The notes: generated by a model from the letters alone, not told the origin. A DNA stretch of 64,000 bases from Sphingobacterium cellulitidis (GCA_002245855.1 NOUX01000003.1:124001-188000), one strand, 5' to 3'. Counted from the stretch's first letter, positions 19,178 to 27,604 are shown. Numbers and translations: made by a program.

Positions 19178-20338
19178 ATGTCAAGGAAATTAAGTTCTAT
19201 TGCTTTATTATTTCTTTTTATTAGTTGTGTATCGACGAAATCGGATGTCGCAACTACAAAGGATATCGTATGGACACTAGGAGGTTTTGAAAGACCACAA
19301 GGTGTAAATCCGATAATCAGCCCAGACTCCACAACAACATTTCTTGATCCTATGAGTGATTCTTTGATTCGTTGGGAGGAAAATGACACCTTCAATCCAG
19401 GGGCTGTGGTAAAGGATGGAAAAGTTTATGTACTGTATAGAGCTGAAGATAAATATGGGATAGGAATAGGTTTCCGAACTTCAAGATTAGGACTCGCCGA
19501 AAGTAAGGATGGTATTCATTTTACCCAACATAAAGAACCAGTCTTATTCCCAGCTAAAGATGATCAAAAAGAATTTGAATGGCCAGGTGGGATTGAAGAT
19601 CCACGGCTTGCGGTAACTGAAGATGGGACCTATGTCGTTTTTTATACCCAATGGAATCGAGATGTTCCTCGCCTAGGTGTAGCTACCTCTAAAGACCTTA
19701 TTAATTGGCAAAAACACGGCCCAATTTTTAGAAATGCCAAGTATCAAAAAGTTTTCAATGAAGGTCATAAATCTGCTTCCATAGTCACCAAAATAAAAAA
19801 TGATAAACTAGTCATCACTAAAATTGATGGTAAATATTTTATGTATTGGGGTGAACATGGCGTTTCAGGTGCAACATCAACAGACCTGATCAATTGGGAA
19901 CCAATTCTAAATGAAGAGGGAAATCTGGCCAAATTTATCAAGCCAAGAGAAGGGTATTTTGACTCCGCACTAACTGAATGTGGTCCGCCTGCAGTAATGA
20001 CCGATAAAGGTATATTGCTACTTTATAATGGAAAAAATCATAATAATAAAGTTTTAGCTGATCCTCGCTTTAATTTAGGAACCTATAGCGCCGGACAAGT
20101 GCTATTCTCCAGTAAGAACCCAACAGAAGTAATCCAACGCATGGATGTCCCTTTTCTAAGACCAATGGAAGATTTTGAAAAATCAGGGCAATACAAAGAT
20201 GGAACTGTTTTTCTACAAGGACTTACGTATTTTAAGAATAAATGGTTCCTGTATTATGGTTGTGCTGATTCGAAAGTAGGTGTAGCAGTTTATGACCCTA
20301 GTAAATTAACCGATTTTGACCCTGTTCCCGAAAGTTAA
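19178..20338 (+). CDS. GH130 family glycosidase/phosphorylase, lipoprotein
   Basis: A 386-residue protein of the five-bladed beta-propeller family GH130, whose members phosphorolyse or hydrolyse beta-mannosides. A lipoprotein signal (LLFLFISC, Cys17) anchors it in the envelope. The core has DTFNPGAVVKDGKVYVLYRA and WPGGIEDPRLAVTEDG, where the conserved Asp of the IEDPR motif is the family general acid. Extracytoplasmic GH130 enzymes are usually hydrolases rather than phosphorylases because phosphate is scarce there; that is inference. No transporter gene is adjacent. Confidence 0.88.
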   Translation: MSRKLSSIALLFLFISCVSTKSDVATTKDIVWTLGGFERPQGVNPIISPDSTTTFLDPMSDSLIRWEENDTFNPGAVVKDGKVYVLYRAEDKYGIGIGFRTSRLGLAESKDGIHFTQHKEPVLFPAKDDQKEFEWPGGIEDPRLAVTEDGTYVVFYTQWNRDVPRLGVATSKDLINWQKHGPIFRNAKYQKVFNEGHKSASIVTKIKNDKLVITKIDGKYFMYWGEHGVSGATSTDLINWEPILNEEGNLAKFIKPREGYFDSALTECGPPAVMTDKGILLLYNGKNHNNKVLADPRFNLGTYSAGQVLFSSKNPTEVIQRMDVPFLRPMEDFEKSGQYKDGTVFLQGLTYFKNKWFLYYGCADSKVGVAVYDPSKLTDFDPVPES

Positions 20339-20351
20339 AAGCTAAACAAAT

Positions 20352-20954
20352 CTATTTGCCAGATTCCATAAATGATCTGCTGGATTCAATGTCATTTCTA
20401 ATATGCTTGATTTTCCGATTCTCGTAATACTCTATGTATTCTGATCTTGTTTTAAATTTAGCATCAGGATTACTTTCATAGTCGGATATAGTTTTTAATA
20501 TTTCCGAATTCATAGGATTCGACTCAATCGTATCTTTTAAATACTGCTTCATCTGTTCCCGATCATAACCGAAAAATAATTCTACATCCAAGTGAAAAAC
20601 ATTAGAAAAGCCAAATTTGGAATTATAAAGCTGATAAACATCTTCCGCATCCATATGCTTATATAATAAATAAGCATTGACATCTAAAGCATAATACAAA
20701 ATATCAATTTCTTGACCCTTTATCTCCTCATCCAATAGCCATTTAATAAGTGGCTTATCTGCTCTTTCATTATTTTCAAACAATTCTAGGATCAACATAG
20801 CCCTATTCCAAGCATTCTTATCATAACTCCAGCCTTTATTAGGAATCGGAGCAATATTCAACTTGAACCTTTCCAACTTGGTAATATCAGAATCCCTTCT
20901 GAATACCTCAATTATTTCTCTTAATTCTTCCTTTTTAATGGAATTATCTTTCAT
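20352..20954 (-). CDS. Hypothetical protein, mostly helical
   Basis: A 200-residue protein I do not recognise. It is acidic and alpha-helical in character, with no signal peptide or TM segment. ADKPLIKWLLDEEIKGQEID and GFSNVFHLDVELFFGYDREQ are the most distinctive parts. The ATG at 20954 follows the upstream stop by 6 nt, and a GTG at 20960 is possible. It forms an operon with the 114-residue gene upstream. It converges with the GH130 gene with only 13 nt between the stops. Confidence 0.7.
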   Translation of the reverse strand: MKDNSIKKEELREIIEVFRRDSDITKLERFKLNIAPIPNKGWSYDKNAWNRAMLILELFENNERADKPLIKWLLDEEIKGQEIDILYYALDVNAYLLYKHMDAEDVYQLYNSKFGFSNVFHLDVELFFGYDREQMKQYLKDTIESNPMNSEILKTISDYESNPDAKFKTRSEYIEYYENRKIKHIRNDIESSRSFMESGK

Positions 20955-20960
20955 CTTCAC

Positions 20961-21305
20961 TTATTTTTCTTCTACAATAGACTTTCCCTTAGAAAAATCA
21001 CCACAGGTCCATTCCCAACTTTCATGTAATCGTACTTTGCCATTCGCCATGATTTCAGGAATTGACTCACATTTTCCGGTCATCATTTCGCCACGATTAT
21101 TAACTTGATGATAGCTCATCTCAATGGTGCCGTACTCACTTACCAAACCTATAAGATGACCGTATTTTATGTTTCCACCATAATACTCGGCGAATACAAT
21201 ATTGCCAATCTGTTTATAATGGAATTCCGTCTCAGTATTCGTTTCACCAGTCGGACTATTCTCAATCGTCCGAAAAACCTTATTATGATAGTTAACCATT
21301 AACAT
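20961..21305 (-). CDS. Conserved small protein (family often labelled 'n-acetylglutamate synthase')
   Basis: A 114-residue beta-rich protein. The pattern NYHNKVFRTIENSPTGE, YYGGNIKYGHLIGLVSEYG, MSYHQVNNRGEMMTGKC and VRLHESWEWTCGD matches a conserved small family. Databases often give it the name n-acetylglutamate synthase, but nothing in it resembles a GNAT or kinase-fold synthase. I therefore treat the function as unknown. Met3 (21299) is an alternative start. It is the upstream member of a two-gene operon. Confidence 0.75.
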   Translation of the reverse strand: MLMVNYHNKVFRTIENSPTGETNTETEFHYKQIGNIVFAEYYGGNIKYGHLIGLVSEYGTIEMSYHQVNNRGEMMTGKCESIPEIMANGKVRLHESWEWTCGDFSKGKSIVEEK

Positions 21306-21315
21306 CGTATCCAGT

Positions 21316-21774
21316 TTAATGCGTCATGTTTTTCCATTGATCCGAAATTTTATGCAAGCGCACCATGTAAATCAATAGCAAGATAATTTCAATCCGAATG
21401 GAAGGAGCCAATCGAGAATCAAAATTTTCAAAATTAAAGATCCTAAAGACACAAATAAAAAAACCAATTGAAGCCATTGTTTTCGCAAAAATCATCGCAT
21501 GATCTTTTTCAAACCATAACATATACGCTGCAACAGCATTAAAAACAATTGTACAGAAAACTAAGATACTAAGCCAGTCAAATGCCTCCGAACCTTTGAG
21601 TCCGAATATACTTTCTGAAATAGGATAGTCAATAAACAGGTACAATAAATACTGAACAGCGATGCCAATGCCACGCAGGAAAAATATCCAACAAAAATAT
21701 TTTATCCATATGGGTAATAGGTCTCTTCTCCTTTGAGGACCAGTTGGTAAATAGATATCATAGGTTTGTTCCAT
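21316..21774 (-). CDS. Hypothetical four-span membrane protein
   Basis: A 152-residue integral membrane protein with four hydrophobic stretches (about residues 24-46, 68-88, 93-112 and 123-140). The N-terminal cytosolic tail is GPQRRRDLLPIWIK. I do not recognise a family. It lies 10 nt upstream of the 114-residue gene on the same strand, so the three minus-strand genes from here may form one operon. Confidence 0.7.
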   Translation of the reverse strand: MEQTYDIYLPTGPQRRRDLLPIWIKYFCWIFFLRGIGIAVQYLLYLFIDYPISESIFGLKGSEAFDWLSILVFCTIVFNAVAAYMLWFEKDHAMIFAKTMASIGFFICVFRIFNFENFDSRLAPSIRIEIILLLIYMVRLHKISDQWKNMTH

Positions 21775-21941
21775 AATTTTAGCTTGAAATTAATCTTGAA
21801 ATGAAATTCACATTTATTTATTTCACAGAATTAAACATTGTAATCTACAATTAATTAATGAATATTTCCTTATTATCCCTACTATTTATATTGGCATTAA
21901 TATTGTTTCTTGGAGACCAAAATATTGAAAACCGTATAGAT

Positions 21942-22298
21942 ATGAGAAAACTGATTTTTGGACTATTTGCTTTATCATTAGGATTTACTTCATGTGTTAA
22001 AGATGAATTCAACGTACAAGAAGAAATAAATATTGTAGGAACAGAATGGGAGGGAACCGGTCAGATCAGCACAGAATCAGATACCGTCAATTTAAGTTTA
22101 AACTTCTTAAAGGACGGTCTCCTTAATGCAACCTATGACACAACAGCCTGGGAAGGAACTTATAATTTCGACCTAGAAACCCATAAAGGCATAATAATAG
22201 ACTCAGCAAGTAGAGAAATTCCATTTCTAATTAAAGCAGACATCCTAAAATTAGTCATCCTAGAAGGAGATACCATCCAACTCCAAAAAATAAAATAA
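21942..22298 (+). CDS. Hypothetical small lipoprotein
   Basis: A 118-residue exported lipoprotein: MRKLIFGLFALSLGFTSC ends in a lipobox Cys18. The mature part resembles Bacteroidota lipocalin-like or small beta-barrel lipoproteins (EWEGTGQISTESDTVNLSLN, AWEGTYNFDLET), with no assigned function. The frame is open from 21858, but only the ATG at 21942 gives a clean signal sequence. It is followed by an intrinsic terminator. Confidence 0.72.
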   Translation: MRKLIFGLFALSLGFTSCVKDEFNVQEEINIVGTEWEGTGQISTESDTVNLSLNFLKDGLLNATYDTTAWEGTYNFDLETHKGIIIDSASREIPFLIKADILKLVILEGDTIQLQKIK

Positions 22299-22317
22299 CA
22301 TCTACCTTTATAATATT

Positions 22318-22347
22318 AAAAGCTGATTTATGTTAAATCAGCTTTTT
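22318..22347 (+). terminator. Terminator after the small lipoprotein gene
   Basis: AAAAGCTGATTTA and TAAATCAGCTTTT form a perfect 13-bp stem with a TGT loop, followed by T. Confidence 0.8.
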
Positions 22348-22432
22348 GCGTTTTGGGGTGGGGAGGGGCGACATATTTGTGGCAACATCAGTTTATATGA
22401 AATAGCCCCTGTAGGGGCGGCATATTTGTAGG

Positions 22433-22575
22433 AACCCCAGAGGGGTTCAATATTAGTAACAAGCAAAACAATCAATAAAAACGCCCATCCAATTCAATCG
22501 CTAAAGCGATTGAATTGGATGGGCGTCTATTTATCTTGCACATATTTTTACTAATATTAAACTCCTACGGAGTTT
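22433..22575. repeat. Palindromic element, copy A
   Basis: A 143-bp element with nested symmetry. It starts with the small hairpin AACCCC-AGA-GGGGTT, followed by CAATATTAGTA. In the centre is a 46-nt perfect palindrome at 22481-22526 (22-bp arms, AA loop). It closes with TACTAATATT and the hairpin AAACTCC-TAC-GGAGTTT. The two AATATTAGTA arms are inverted, so the whole unit can fold as one long structure. Copies B (23179) and C (45974) are close relatives. No coding potential is apparent. Confidence 0.85.
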
Positions 22576-22636
22576 CCGTTCTGATCATCGGTCAACCTTT
22601 CAACAAACATATCTCCCCTTTGGGGTTATGAAACGG

Positions 22637-22843
22637 TAGGGGTGTATCGCATACGCCCTCTATTAGACCTTAAAGGACAATAGAGGGATAACATAATATA
22701 TTTAATGCAAATGGTGTATCGCCTCCTCCCTCCATTACACTATAAAAGGCATAGGGATATGGAAATCCAAAATGGCATGTAATTCGAAAAATAGGCGTAT
22801 GCGATATTAAATTGAACAGGGCGTATGCGATACGCCTCTACCA
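22637..22843. repeat. Inverted repeat pair with GTATCGCATAC core
   Basis: The segment 22637-22661 (GGTAGGGGTGTATCGCATAC and on) recurs in reverse complement at 22819-22843 with only a few mismatches, enclosing about 157 bp without a gene. A related GCGTATGCGATA half-site lies at 22794-22805. The same core recurs three times at 45863-45935. Confidence 0.65.
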
Positions 22844-22851
22844 TTTTTTCC

Positions 22852-22880
22852 AAAATAGATTCTTCATCTTCGATTCAGAA
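22852..22880. repeat. 29-bp dispersed repeat (matches 45814-45842 inverted)
   Basis: The 29 bases here (AGATTCTTCATCTTCGATTC core) are an exact reverse complement of 45814-45842. A looser variant, AGATTCTTCGGCGCAGCTCA, follows at about 22910, so this looks like a family of short dispersed repeats. Confidence 0.7.
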
Positions 22881-22958
22881 AGACAATCTCCCGTTTTTTT
22901 AGAATAAACAGATTCTTCGGCGCAGCTCAGAATCCCTCTTGTGGTAAATACCATATCA

Positions 22959-23190
22959 AGCCCCGTTGGGGCGACATATTTGTAGCAACATCGGTTCACA
23001 AGAAATAGCCCCAGCGGGGCGATATGTTTGTAGCAACATCAATCCACCAGAAATAGCCCCAGCAGGGCGACATATTTGTAGCAACATCGGTTCACATGTA
23101 ATAGCCCCAGCGGGGCGATATGTTTGTAGAAACATCAATCTACAAGAAATAGCCCCAGAGGGGCGACATATTTGTAGGAACCCCAGAGGG
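22959..23190 (+). repeat. 48-bp tandem array with alternating subtypes
   Basis: Units begin AGCCCC at 22959, 23007, 23055, 23103 and 23151, exactly 48 bp apart. Each holds a GCCCC-N3-GGGGC hairpin followed by a GAYATRTTTGTAG segment. Units 1 and 3 carry GACATATTTGTAGCAACATC and a CGGTTCACA tail; units 2 and 4 carry GATATGTTTGTAG and CAATCYAC. The repeat is therefore really a 96-bp dimer. The fifth unit runs straight into palindromic element copy B. Both strands are open here only because 48 is a multiple of three. Confidence 0.85.
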
Positions 23191-23320
23191 GTTCAATATT
23201 AGTAACAAGCAAAACAATCAATAAAACGCCAATCCAATTCAATCGCTAAAGCGATTGAATTGGATTGGCGTCTATTTATCTTGTCCAAATTTCTACTAAT
23301 ATTAAACTCCTACGGAGTTT
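23179..23320. repeat. Palindromic element, copy B
   Basis: Same architecture as copy A. The central 46-nt perfect palindrome is at 23226-23271; relative to copy A its arms change GCCCATCC to GCCAATCC on the left and GGATGGGC to GGATTGGC on the right, so pairing is kept. The flanking hairpins AACCCC-AGA-GGGGTT and AAACTCC-TAC-GGAGTTT are identical to copy A. It abuts the 48-bp array and ends 46 bp before the YARHG gene. Confidence 0.85.
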
Positions 23321-23366
23321 CCGTTCAGATCATCGGACAACCATTCAACAAACATATCTCCCCCCA

Positions 23367-24476
23367 TCATTCCTTCCATTTCTTCAACCAGGATTGTTCC
23401 GTCTTCGTCAATGAATTGACCTCTGCGACATATTTAGGATTTGGAATATACCAATTCACAGCCTCATAAAACGCCTTTAAATCCTTATCATTAAATACAT
23501 ATCCTCTGCGGGCATACGGTAAATTCCTTATTATTTTACGTTGTACAAGACTTAATGATTGATCAATATTTATATTATCCTGTAAATAAATTGAAACCGG
23601 TAGATAAAAGTCCGTACCATTGTTTTCAAGGCCATTTATATAATAATTAATGCTATAAATGGTCAATTCACCCTCCGGTTTGAAATTTTTCTTTTGAAAT
23701 TGAATAGCCCCTTTTTGGATGAAAAATTCCACAGCATCCTGATCCTTTATTGAATTGACATCAGCTTTAATATCCTTCATCTTGCCAACGCCATTAATGG
23801 TCCAATCATTCTTTTGTTTGAAGAATGTTTTCGGAATATTGAACTCCTCAAAATCACCCATATCAACGATAAGGGTAAAATCATCGATTTGCTTATTTGC
23901 CCATCTATTCGCAGCAGTCAGGACATAATCAAAATGATAATTGTAATCAATACTTCCAGAAACATCGAAAACATAGGTATGCTTTACAATATTCTTTCCG
24001 GGCTTGAACATCGCTTTAAAGTGATACACATAAAAAAAATCGACTTCATTGCCGCTCGTGTTTCCATCAAAGGTTTTTAAATCAATAGACTTAATCTTTC
24101 CACCTTTATTGTATAAGGAATCAGCAACATAGGCAACTTCATAATTCAACTTCTTATCATTCATGATCACCGTAAAATCCCGCATATATGGATGCAATCC
24201 TTTCTTCGGAGCCCCATCTACATCACCATTAGGAGATATAGCCTCAAATCCAACAATAATTTCCTTCGCTGCCGATGGGTTGAAAAACTCATAATAAACA
24301 GAAACTTCAATAAACTTGTTATTTACCTTCTTGACCTTCAATATTTCTTTTTGGACAGAAATATCACTTTCCTGAATTGGAATTAATTGATTTCCAGCAG
24401 CAAAATAGGCTCCATCATTAGCTAATAATCCCAAATGTAGAAGTAGAGTAAAGAGTAGTAAAATATGTCGTTTCAT
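23367..24476 (-). CDS. YARHG domain-containing exported protein
   Basis: A 369-residue secreted or periplasmic protein with an N-terminal signal (MKRHILLLFTLLLHLGLLAN). The body is a beta-rich domain without a recognised family (VYYEFFNPSAAKEIIVGFEA, KHTYVFDVSGSIDYNYHFDY). It ends in a YARHG domain, IRNLPYARRGYVFNDKDL to WYIPNPKYVAEVNSLTK, residues about 315-366. YARHG is an extracellular domain of unknown function often attached to lipoproteins and peptidoglycan-linked proteins. It is a single gene surrounded by repeats. Confidence 0.82.
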   Translation of the reverse strand: MKRHILLLFTLLLHLGLLANDGAYFAAGNQLIPIQESDISVQKEILKVKKVNNKFIEVSVYYEFFNPSAAKEIIVGFEAISPNGDVDGAPKKGLHPYMRDFTVIMNDKKLNYEVAYVADSLYNKGGKIKSIDLKTFDGNTSGNEVDFFYVYHFKAMFKPGKNIVKHTYVFDVSGSIDYNYHFDYVLTAANRWANKQIDDFTLIVDMGDFEEFNIPKTFFKQKNDWTINGVGKMKDIKADVNSIKDQDAVEFFIQKGAIQFQKKNFKPEGELTIYSINYYINGLENNGTDFYLPVSIYLQDNINIDQSLSLVQRKIIRNLPYARRGYVFNDKDLKAFYEAVNWYIPNPKYVAEVNSLTKTEQSWLKKWKE

Positions 24477-24633
24477 AGATATTGTGATTTATCGAACTTC
24501 CTTTTGACCAGCAATGCCTTTTTCGCATTGTTATAAATTATTTGGTTCGCTTTCTTGTCCTTTAAAAACAGTAAAATACTGAATAATAAATTAATAGACG
24601 ATAGATTGTTGATGAATTATAGTAATATCAACT

Positions 24634-25389
24634 TTATGGTCTTATCACTGAAATTCCAGCATCTACAGTTAATTCCGAGCCATGAATGTATGAAGCGTCA
24701 TCTGAAGCAAGAAATAATACCGCCTTCGCTATTTCTTTAGGCTCGCCTAATCTTTTGAATGGGATTGTCGGAATAATACTTTGAATTGCAGATTCTATTT
24801 GTTCAGCATTCAATCCTGTATTATTGAAAATGTTGGTTTTTATATGGCCTGGACTAATTCCATTAACACGGATCCCTCTTTCCAAAAGATCTGCTGCAAA
24901 TGTCTTTATGAAAGATTGAACCGCTGATTTTGCTGCCGAATAAACTGAGAAATTTGCTGTCCCAATCTCCGTAACAAAAGATGTATTAAAAATAATAGAA
25001 CTTCCTTTTTTCAATAAAGGTAAGACTTGCTGAACAGTAAAATAGGTGCCCTTAACCAAAGTATTAAATAGTTCATCAAAATGTTCTTCATCAGCTGATT
25101 CAACAGAAGCAAACTTCCCATATCCAGCATTTGGAAACAGTAAATCAATCGTGTTTGTATACTCCATTATTTGCTGTTGTAAAAGGAATATATCTTTCAT
25201 GCTACTCGCATTTGAAACTATACCAAATGCATTATTTCCTAATCTTTCTAAAGCTTTGTTTAACCTGTCCGAACTTCTTCCTGTTATAATTACCTTTCCA
25301 CCTTCATTAATGAATTCTTGAGCCGTAGCTAATCCCATTCCGCTTGTTCCACCTGTGATCAATGCGTACTTGTCTTTAAATCTTTGCAT
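24634..25389 (-). CDS. SDR family oxidoreductase
   Basis: A 251-residue short-chain dehydrogenase/reductase. The cofactor loop is TGGTSGMGLA and the catalytic Tyr/Lys are in YSAAKSA, preceded by FNTSFV (Ser). GRS after the second strand suggests NADP(H). The usual NNAG is PNAG. The C-terminal end ASYIHGSELTVDAG is typical of classical SDRs. The ATG at 25389 (MQRFKDKYALITGG) is chosen. A degraded copy of this gene's first codons and upstream region lies at 26624-26734. The substrate is unknown. Confidence 0.9.
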   Translation of the reverse strand: MQRFKDKYALITGGTSGMGLATAQEFINEGGKVIITGRSSDRLNKALERLGNNAFGIVSNASSMKDIFLLQQQIMEYTNTIDLLFPNAGYGKFASVESADEEHFDELFNTLVKGTYFTVQQVLPLLKKGSSIIFNTSFVTEIGTANFSVYSAAKSAVQSFIKTFAADLLERGIRVNGISPGHIKTNIFNNTGLNAEQIESAIQSIIPTIPFKRLGEPKEIAKAVLFLASDDASYIHGSELTVDAGISVIRP

Positions 25390-25518
25390 AGTTTTTTTAT
25401 TAGTTTTATAATGCAAAGATTGAAAAGTGTGGGCTGGTAGAAAATCCGAATCTTGCTGAGTTTATGGGGTGAGGGGGATTGGTTTTTTTTGGACTATTAC
25501 CCGGGAAAAACACAGTTT

Positions 25519-25968
25519 TTATTTTGCTGTCCAATATTTTTCTTTTAAATATTCTGTCTTTTTAATGTCGCAACCTAATACAAATATTCTATATACAGGT
25601 CTATCTATTCCATAATATGGTATTTGATCTTCAAAAAACGTTATTTCCATTGACTGTAATATGTTTTTTAAATCCTTTATTTTATTTATATCTGCGGAAA
25701 AACCTATGCAATGTGTCCTTGCCCATTTGTCAGACCTAATCTGATTAAAAGCATATTCTACAATTTCACTCTCTGTCTTGAAGCATTTCAAATTGTCTTT
25801 TTGTCCACGTTCTGTATAATACCATACATAAAGTCCGTCTGATTTGTCAATCCCAAAACCTTCATAAATACTACTCCCGTTTATGGAATAACTATTAAAG
25901 TTGAAGCAGTTTTCTTTCATCCAATTTTCAAGTTCGATTAAAGTCTTGGGTAAATAAACGATATGCAT
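25519..25968 (-). CDS. Hypothetical protein (possibly immunity-like)
   Basis: A 149-residue cytoplasmic protein I do not recognise. GLYVWYYTERGQKDNLKCFK followed by ESEIVEYAFNQIRSDKWART is a pattern seen in some small immunity-type proteins of polymorphic toxin systems, where an ERG segment is followed by a phenylalanine and acidic helix. No toxin gene is adjacent, so this is only a loose resemblance. No signal or TM segment is visible. Confidence 0.6.
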   Translation of the reverse strand: MHIVYLPKTLIELENWMKENCFNFNSYSINGSSIYEGFGIDKSDGLYVWYYTERGQKDNLKCFKTESEIVEYAFNQIRSDKWARTHCIGFSADINKIKDLKNILQSMEITFFEDQIPYYGIDRPVYRIFVLGCDIKKTEYLKEKYWTAK

Positions 25969-26056
25969 GGATACAGGGTATATAATGAAATTTTTCTTTG
26001 TATTAACTTTTTAGGATTACTATGTAAAACCTTAAAACTGAAAATTTATGATTTAT

Positions 26057-26512
26057 CTATTGTTGATCTACTAATTTCAATCTCAATAGAGGATAGTTTC
26101 TTCCTTGCTCGTCCTTTTCAGTTCTCTCAAATATTTCAAATCCAAATTTTTGATAAAATTTCAGTGCTCTTGTGTTCTGCTCATTTACATCTACCTTGTC
26201 TGCATTTAGTTCTTTGACTGCGAAGTTTAATAATTTCTGTCCTAGCCCTTGTCCGAAATATCCTGGGTCTAAAAAGAGCATTTCAACTTTTTTATCCGCA
26301 ACAGCAATAAAACCCGATATTCTTTTTCCCTTTACTAAACAAAAAACCTGAAAATCATTGAAATTAATTGTATTGACTAATTCCTTAATTTCTTTAAAAT
26401 CAGTTGGGGTCAAGAAATCGTGTGTCGCAAGAACTGATTTTTCCCAAATACTCAAAACTTGTTGTTTATATGTATCGGAATATTTGATAATTTCAAAGTT
26501 CTCGGTATGCAT
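26057..26512 (-). CDS. GNAT family N-acetyltransferase
   Basis: A 151-residue GNAT enzyme that would transfer an acetyl group from acetyl-CoA. Motif A is MLFLDPGYFGQGLGQKLLNF, with the QGLG pyrophosphate loop; motif B is KVDVNEQNTRALKFYQKFGF. The start at 26512 gives MHTENFEIIKY, a typical GNAT first strand; the in-frame Met at 26515 is equally usable. The acceptor is unknown. The second, decayed SDR 5' end lies immediately upstream. Confidence 0.88.
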   Translation of the reverse strand: MHTENFEIIKYSDTYKQQVLSIWEKSVLATHDFLTPTDFKEIKELVNTINFNDFQVFCLVKGKRISGFIAVADKKVEMLFLDPGYFGQGLGQKLLNFAVKELNADKVDVNEQNTRALKFYQKFGFEIFERTEKDEQGRNYPLLRLKLVDQQ

Positions 26513-26623
26513 CATGTTAATATATTTACTGAGGGCTGTTGTAAAATTAAACAAAATATCAACTGTATCTATACCAATTGCATCTGGTGGAAGAAAAACT
26601 GTTTTCTGTAGAAGAAAAGGGGA

Positions 26624-26734
26624 ATTAATGCCTACTTGTCTTTAAATTTTTGTATAGTTTTTAATTGTTTTATAATGCAAAGATTGGGAAGTGTGGACTG
26701 GTAAATAGTCCTAAACTTGCTAAGTTTATGGGGG
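26624..26734 (-). pseudogene. Degraded copy of the SDR gene 5' end and promoter region
   Basis: This stretch aligns over about 111 bp with 25358-25469, the start codon region and upstream DNA of the SDR gene. The coding part reads IQKFKDK-stop-ALI where the intact gene reads MQRFKDKYALI: the ATG has become ATA and the Tyr codon TAC has become TAG. After ALI the similarity ends. The upstream part, including AATCTTTGCATTATAAAAC, is well kept. It is a remnant of a second SDR copy or of a duplicated control region. Confidence 0.75.
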
Positions 26735-26799
26735 GGTGTATTATTTACAGGTATCTAACATAAGTAAAAAATATTTCGGCGATAAAAACTTTAACAATT

Positions 26800-26843
26800 A
26801 AATAACCATATTTTGGTGAATAACCAAAATATGGTTATTTTTG
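26800..26843 (+). promoter_or_regulatory. higBA promoter inside an 18-bp-arm palindrome (probable operator)
   Basis: A perfect 18-bp inverted repeat (26800-26817 and 26823-26840, 5-nt spacer, core CCATATTTTGGT). It overlaps a consensus Bacteroidota promoter: TTTG at 26812-26815, 20 bp, then TATTTTTG at 26836-26843. The arms cover the -33 element and run into the -7 element, the expected place for HigA-type autorepression of the toxin-antitoxin operon. Confidence 0.7.
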
Positions 26844-26905
26844 TTTGAACATAAATCAAAACCCTTGAATATACAGCATGGATAAAAAAGAAAAAGTAAA
26901 AAGGG

Positions 26906-27217
26906 ATGAATATTATCATCGAGGATGATTATCTAGCAAATTTGGTTAGTAGCTATCCAAATACTGTTGGCAAACGTAAGTTTCCAATTGAGGTTGAAAA
27001 AAAATTTGTTCAGCGTATTAGTCAATTAATGGCCGTACCTACTGAAAATGACCTAAGATCGATTGGAGCATTACATTTTGAAAAACTTTATGGCGAATAT
27101 AATGGCAAATACTCAATACGAGTAAATAGATCCTGGCGAATTATATTCAGATTAGATAAAGAAGGACAAATAAAAGTCCTATTTATAGAGGAGTTGAATA
27201 ATCATTACAAAGGCTAA
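26906..27217 (+). CDS. higB: Type II toxin, HigB/RelE family
   Basis: A 103-residue RelE/ParE-superfamily toxin of the HigB type, expected to cleave ribosome-bound mRNA. The pattern LRSIGALHFEKLYGEYNGKY to SIRVNRSWRIIFRLDKEG fits the family, with Arg122-like basic residues replaced here by the RVNRSWRI strand. It precedes its antitoxin by 36 nt, the toxin-first order that is typical of higBA. Upstream is a long palindrome over the promoter. The ATG at 26906 follows a purine-rich stretch. Confidence 0.88.
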   Translation: MNIIIEDDYLANLVSSYPNTVGKRKFPIEVEKKFVQRISQLMAVPTENDLRSIGALHFEKLYGEYNGKYSIRVNRSWRIIFRLDKEGQIKVLFIEELNNHYKG

Positions 27218-27253
27218 TCTTTATTCATATCCTAAAAAGGAGCAAAACAGAAT

Positions 27254-27544
27254 ATGAACTACACAATTAACGACAGCAAAGGAAATGTTTTAAAAATTAA
27301 AGCGTTTCATCCGGGTATTTTTCTTCAAGAAGAGATCGAAGCCAGAGAATTGCTAAAAAAAACAATTGCACAGCAACTGGAGATCTTACCAACAAACCTT
27401 AGCGAAATCTTAAAAGGTAAAAGAAATATTTCTCCTAGACTAGCAGTAAAGCTTGAGAAGGTTCTTAATATAAGTGCCGAATACTGGTTAAACTTACAAA
27501 TGGCTTGGGATTTACAGAAAGCAAGAGAAGAAGAGTATGCTTAA
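27254..27544 (+). CDS. higA: Antitoxin, HigA family (XRE helix-turn-helix)
   Basis: A 96-residue HigA-type antitoxin. FHPGIFLQEEIEARELLKK is the family signature, followed by the helix-turn-helix IAQQLEILPTNLSEILKGKR and ISPRLAVKLEKVL. It neutralises HigB and most likely binds the palindrome at 26800-26840. The C-terminus AEYWLNLQMAWDLQKAREE is also typical. It is followed directly by the 127-bp repeat array. Confidence 0.92.
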   Translation: MNYTINDSKGNVLKIKAFHPGIFLQEEIEARELLKKTIAQQLEILPTNLSEILKGKRNISPRLAVKLEKVLNISAEYWLNLQMAWDLQKAREEEYA

Positions 27545-27604
27545 AAATATTGACTGATTAATTTCAGGATATTCGATTATTGAATAAATTCAATAACTGC
27601 TGAG

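Noticed and set aside
20961..21305. N-acetylglutamate synthase function for the 114-residue protein
   Set aside because: The protein is too small and has no acetyltransferase or kinase fold features; the label appears to be inherited.
22956..23202. Overlapping open frames on both strands in the 48-bp array
   Set aside because: The unit length is a multiple of three and lacks stops, so frames stay open by repetition; the translations are simple repeats with no start context.
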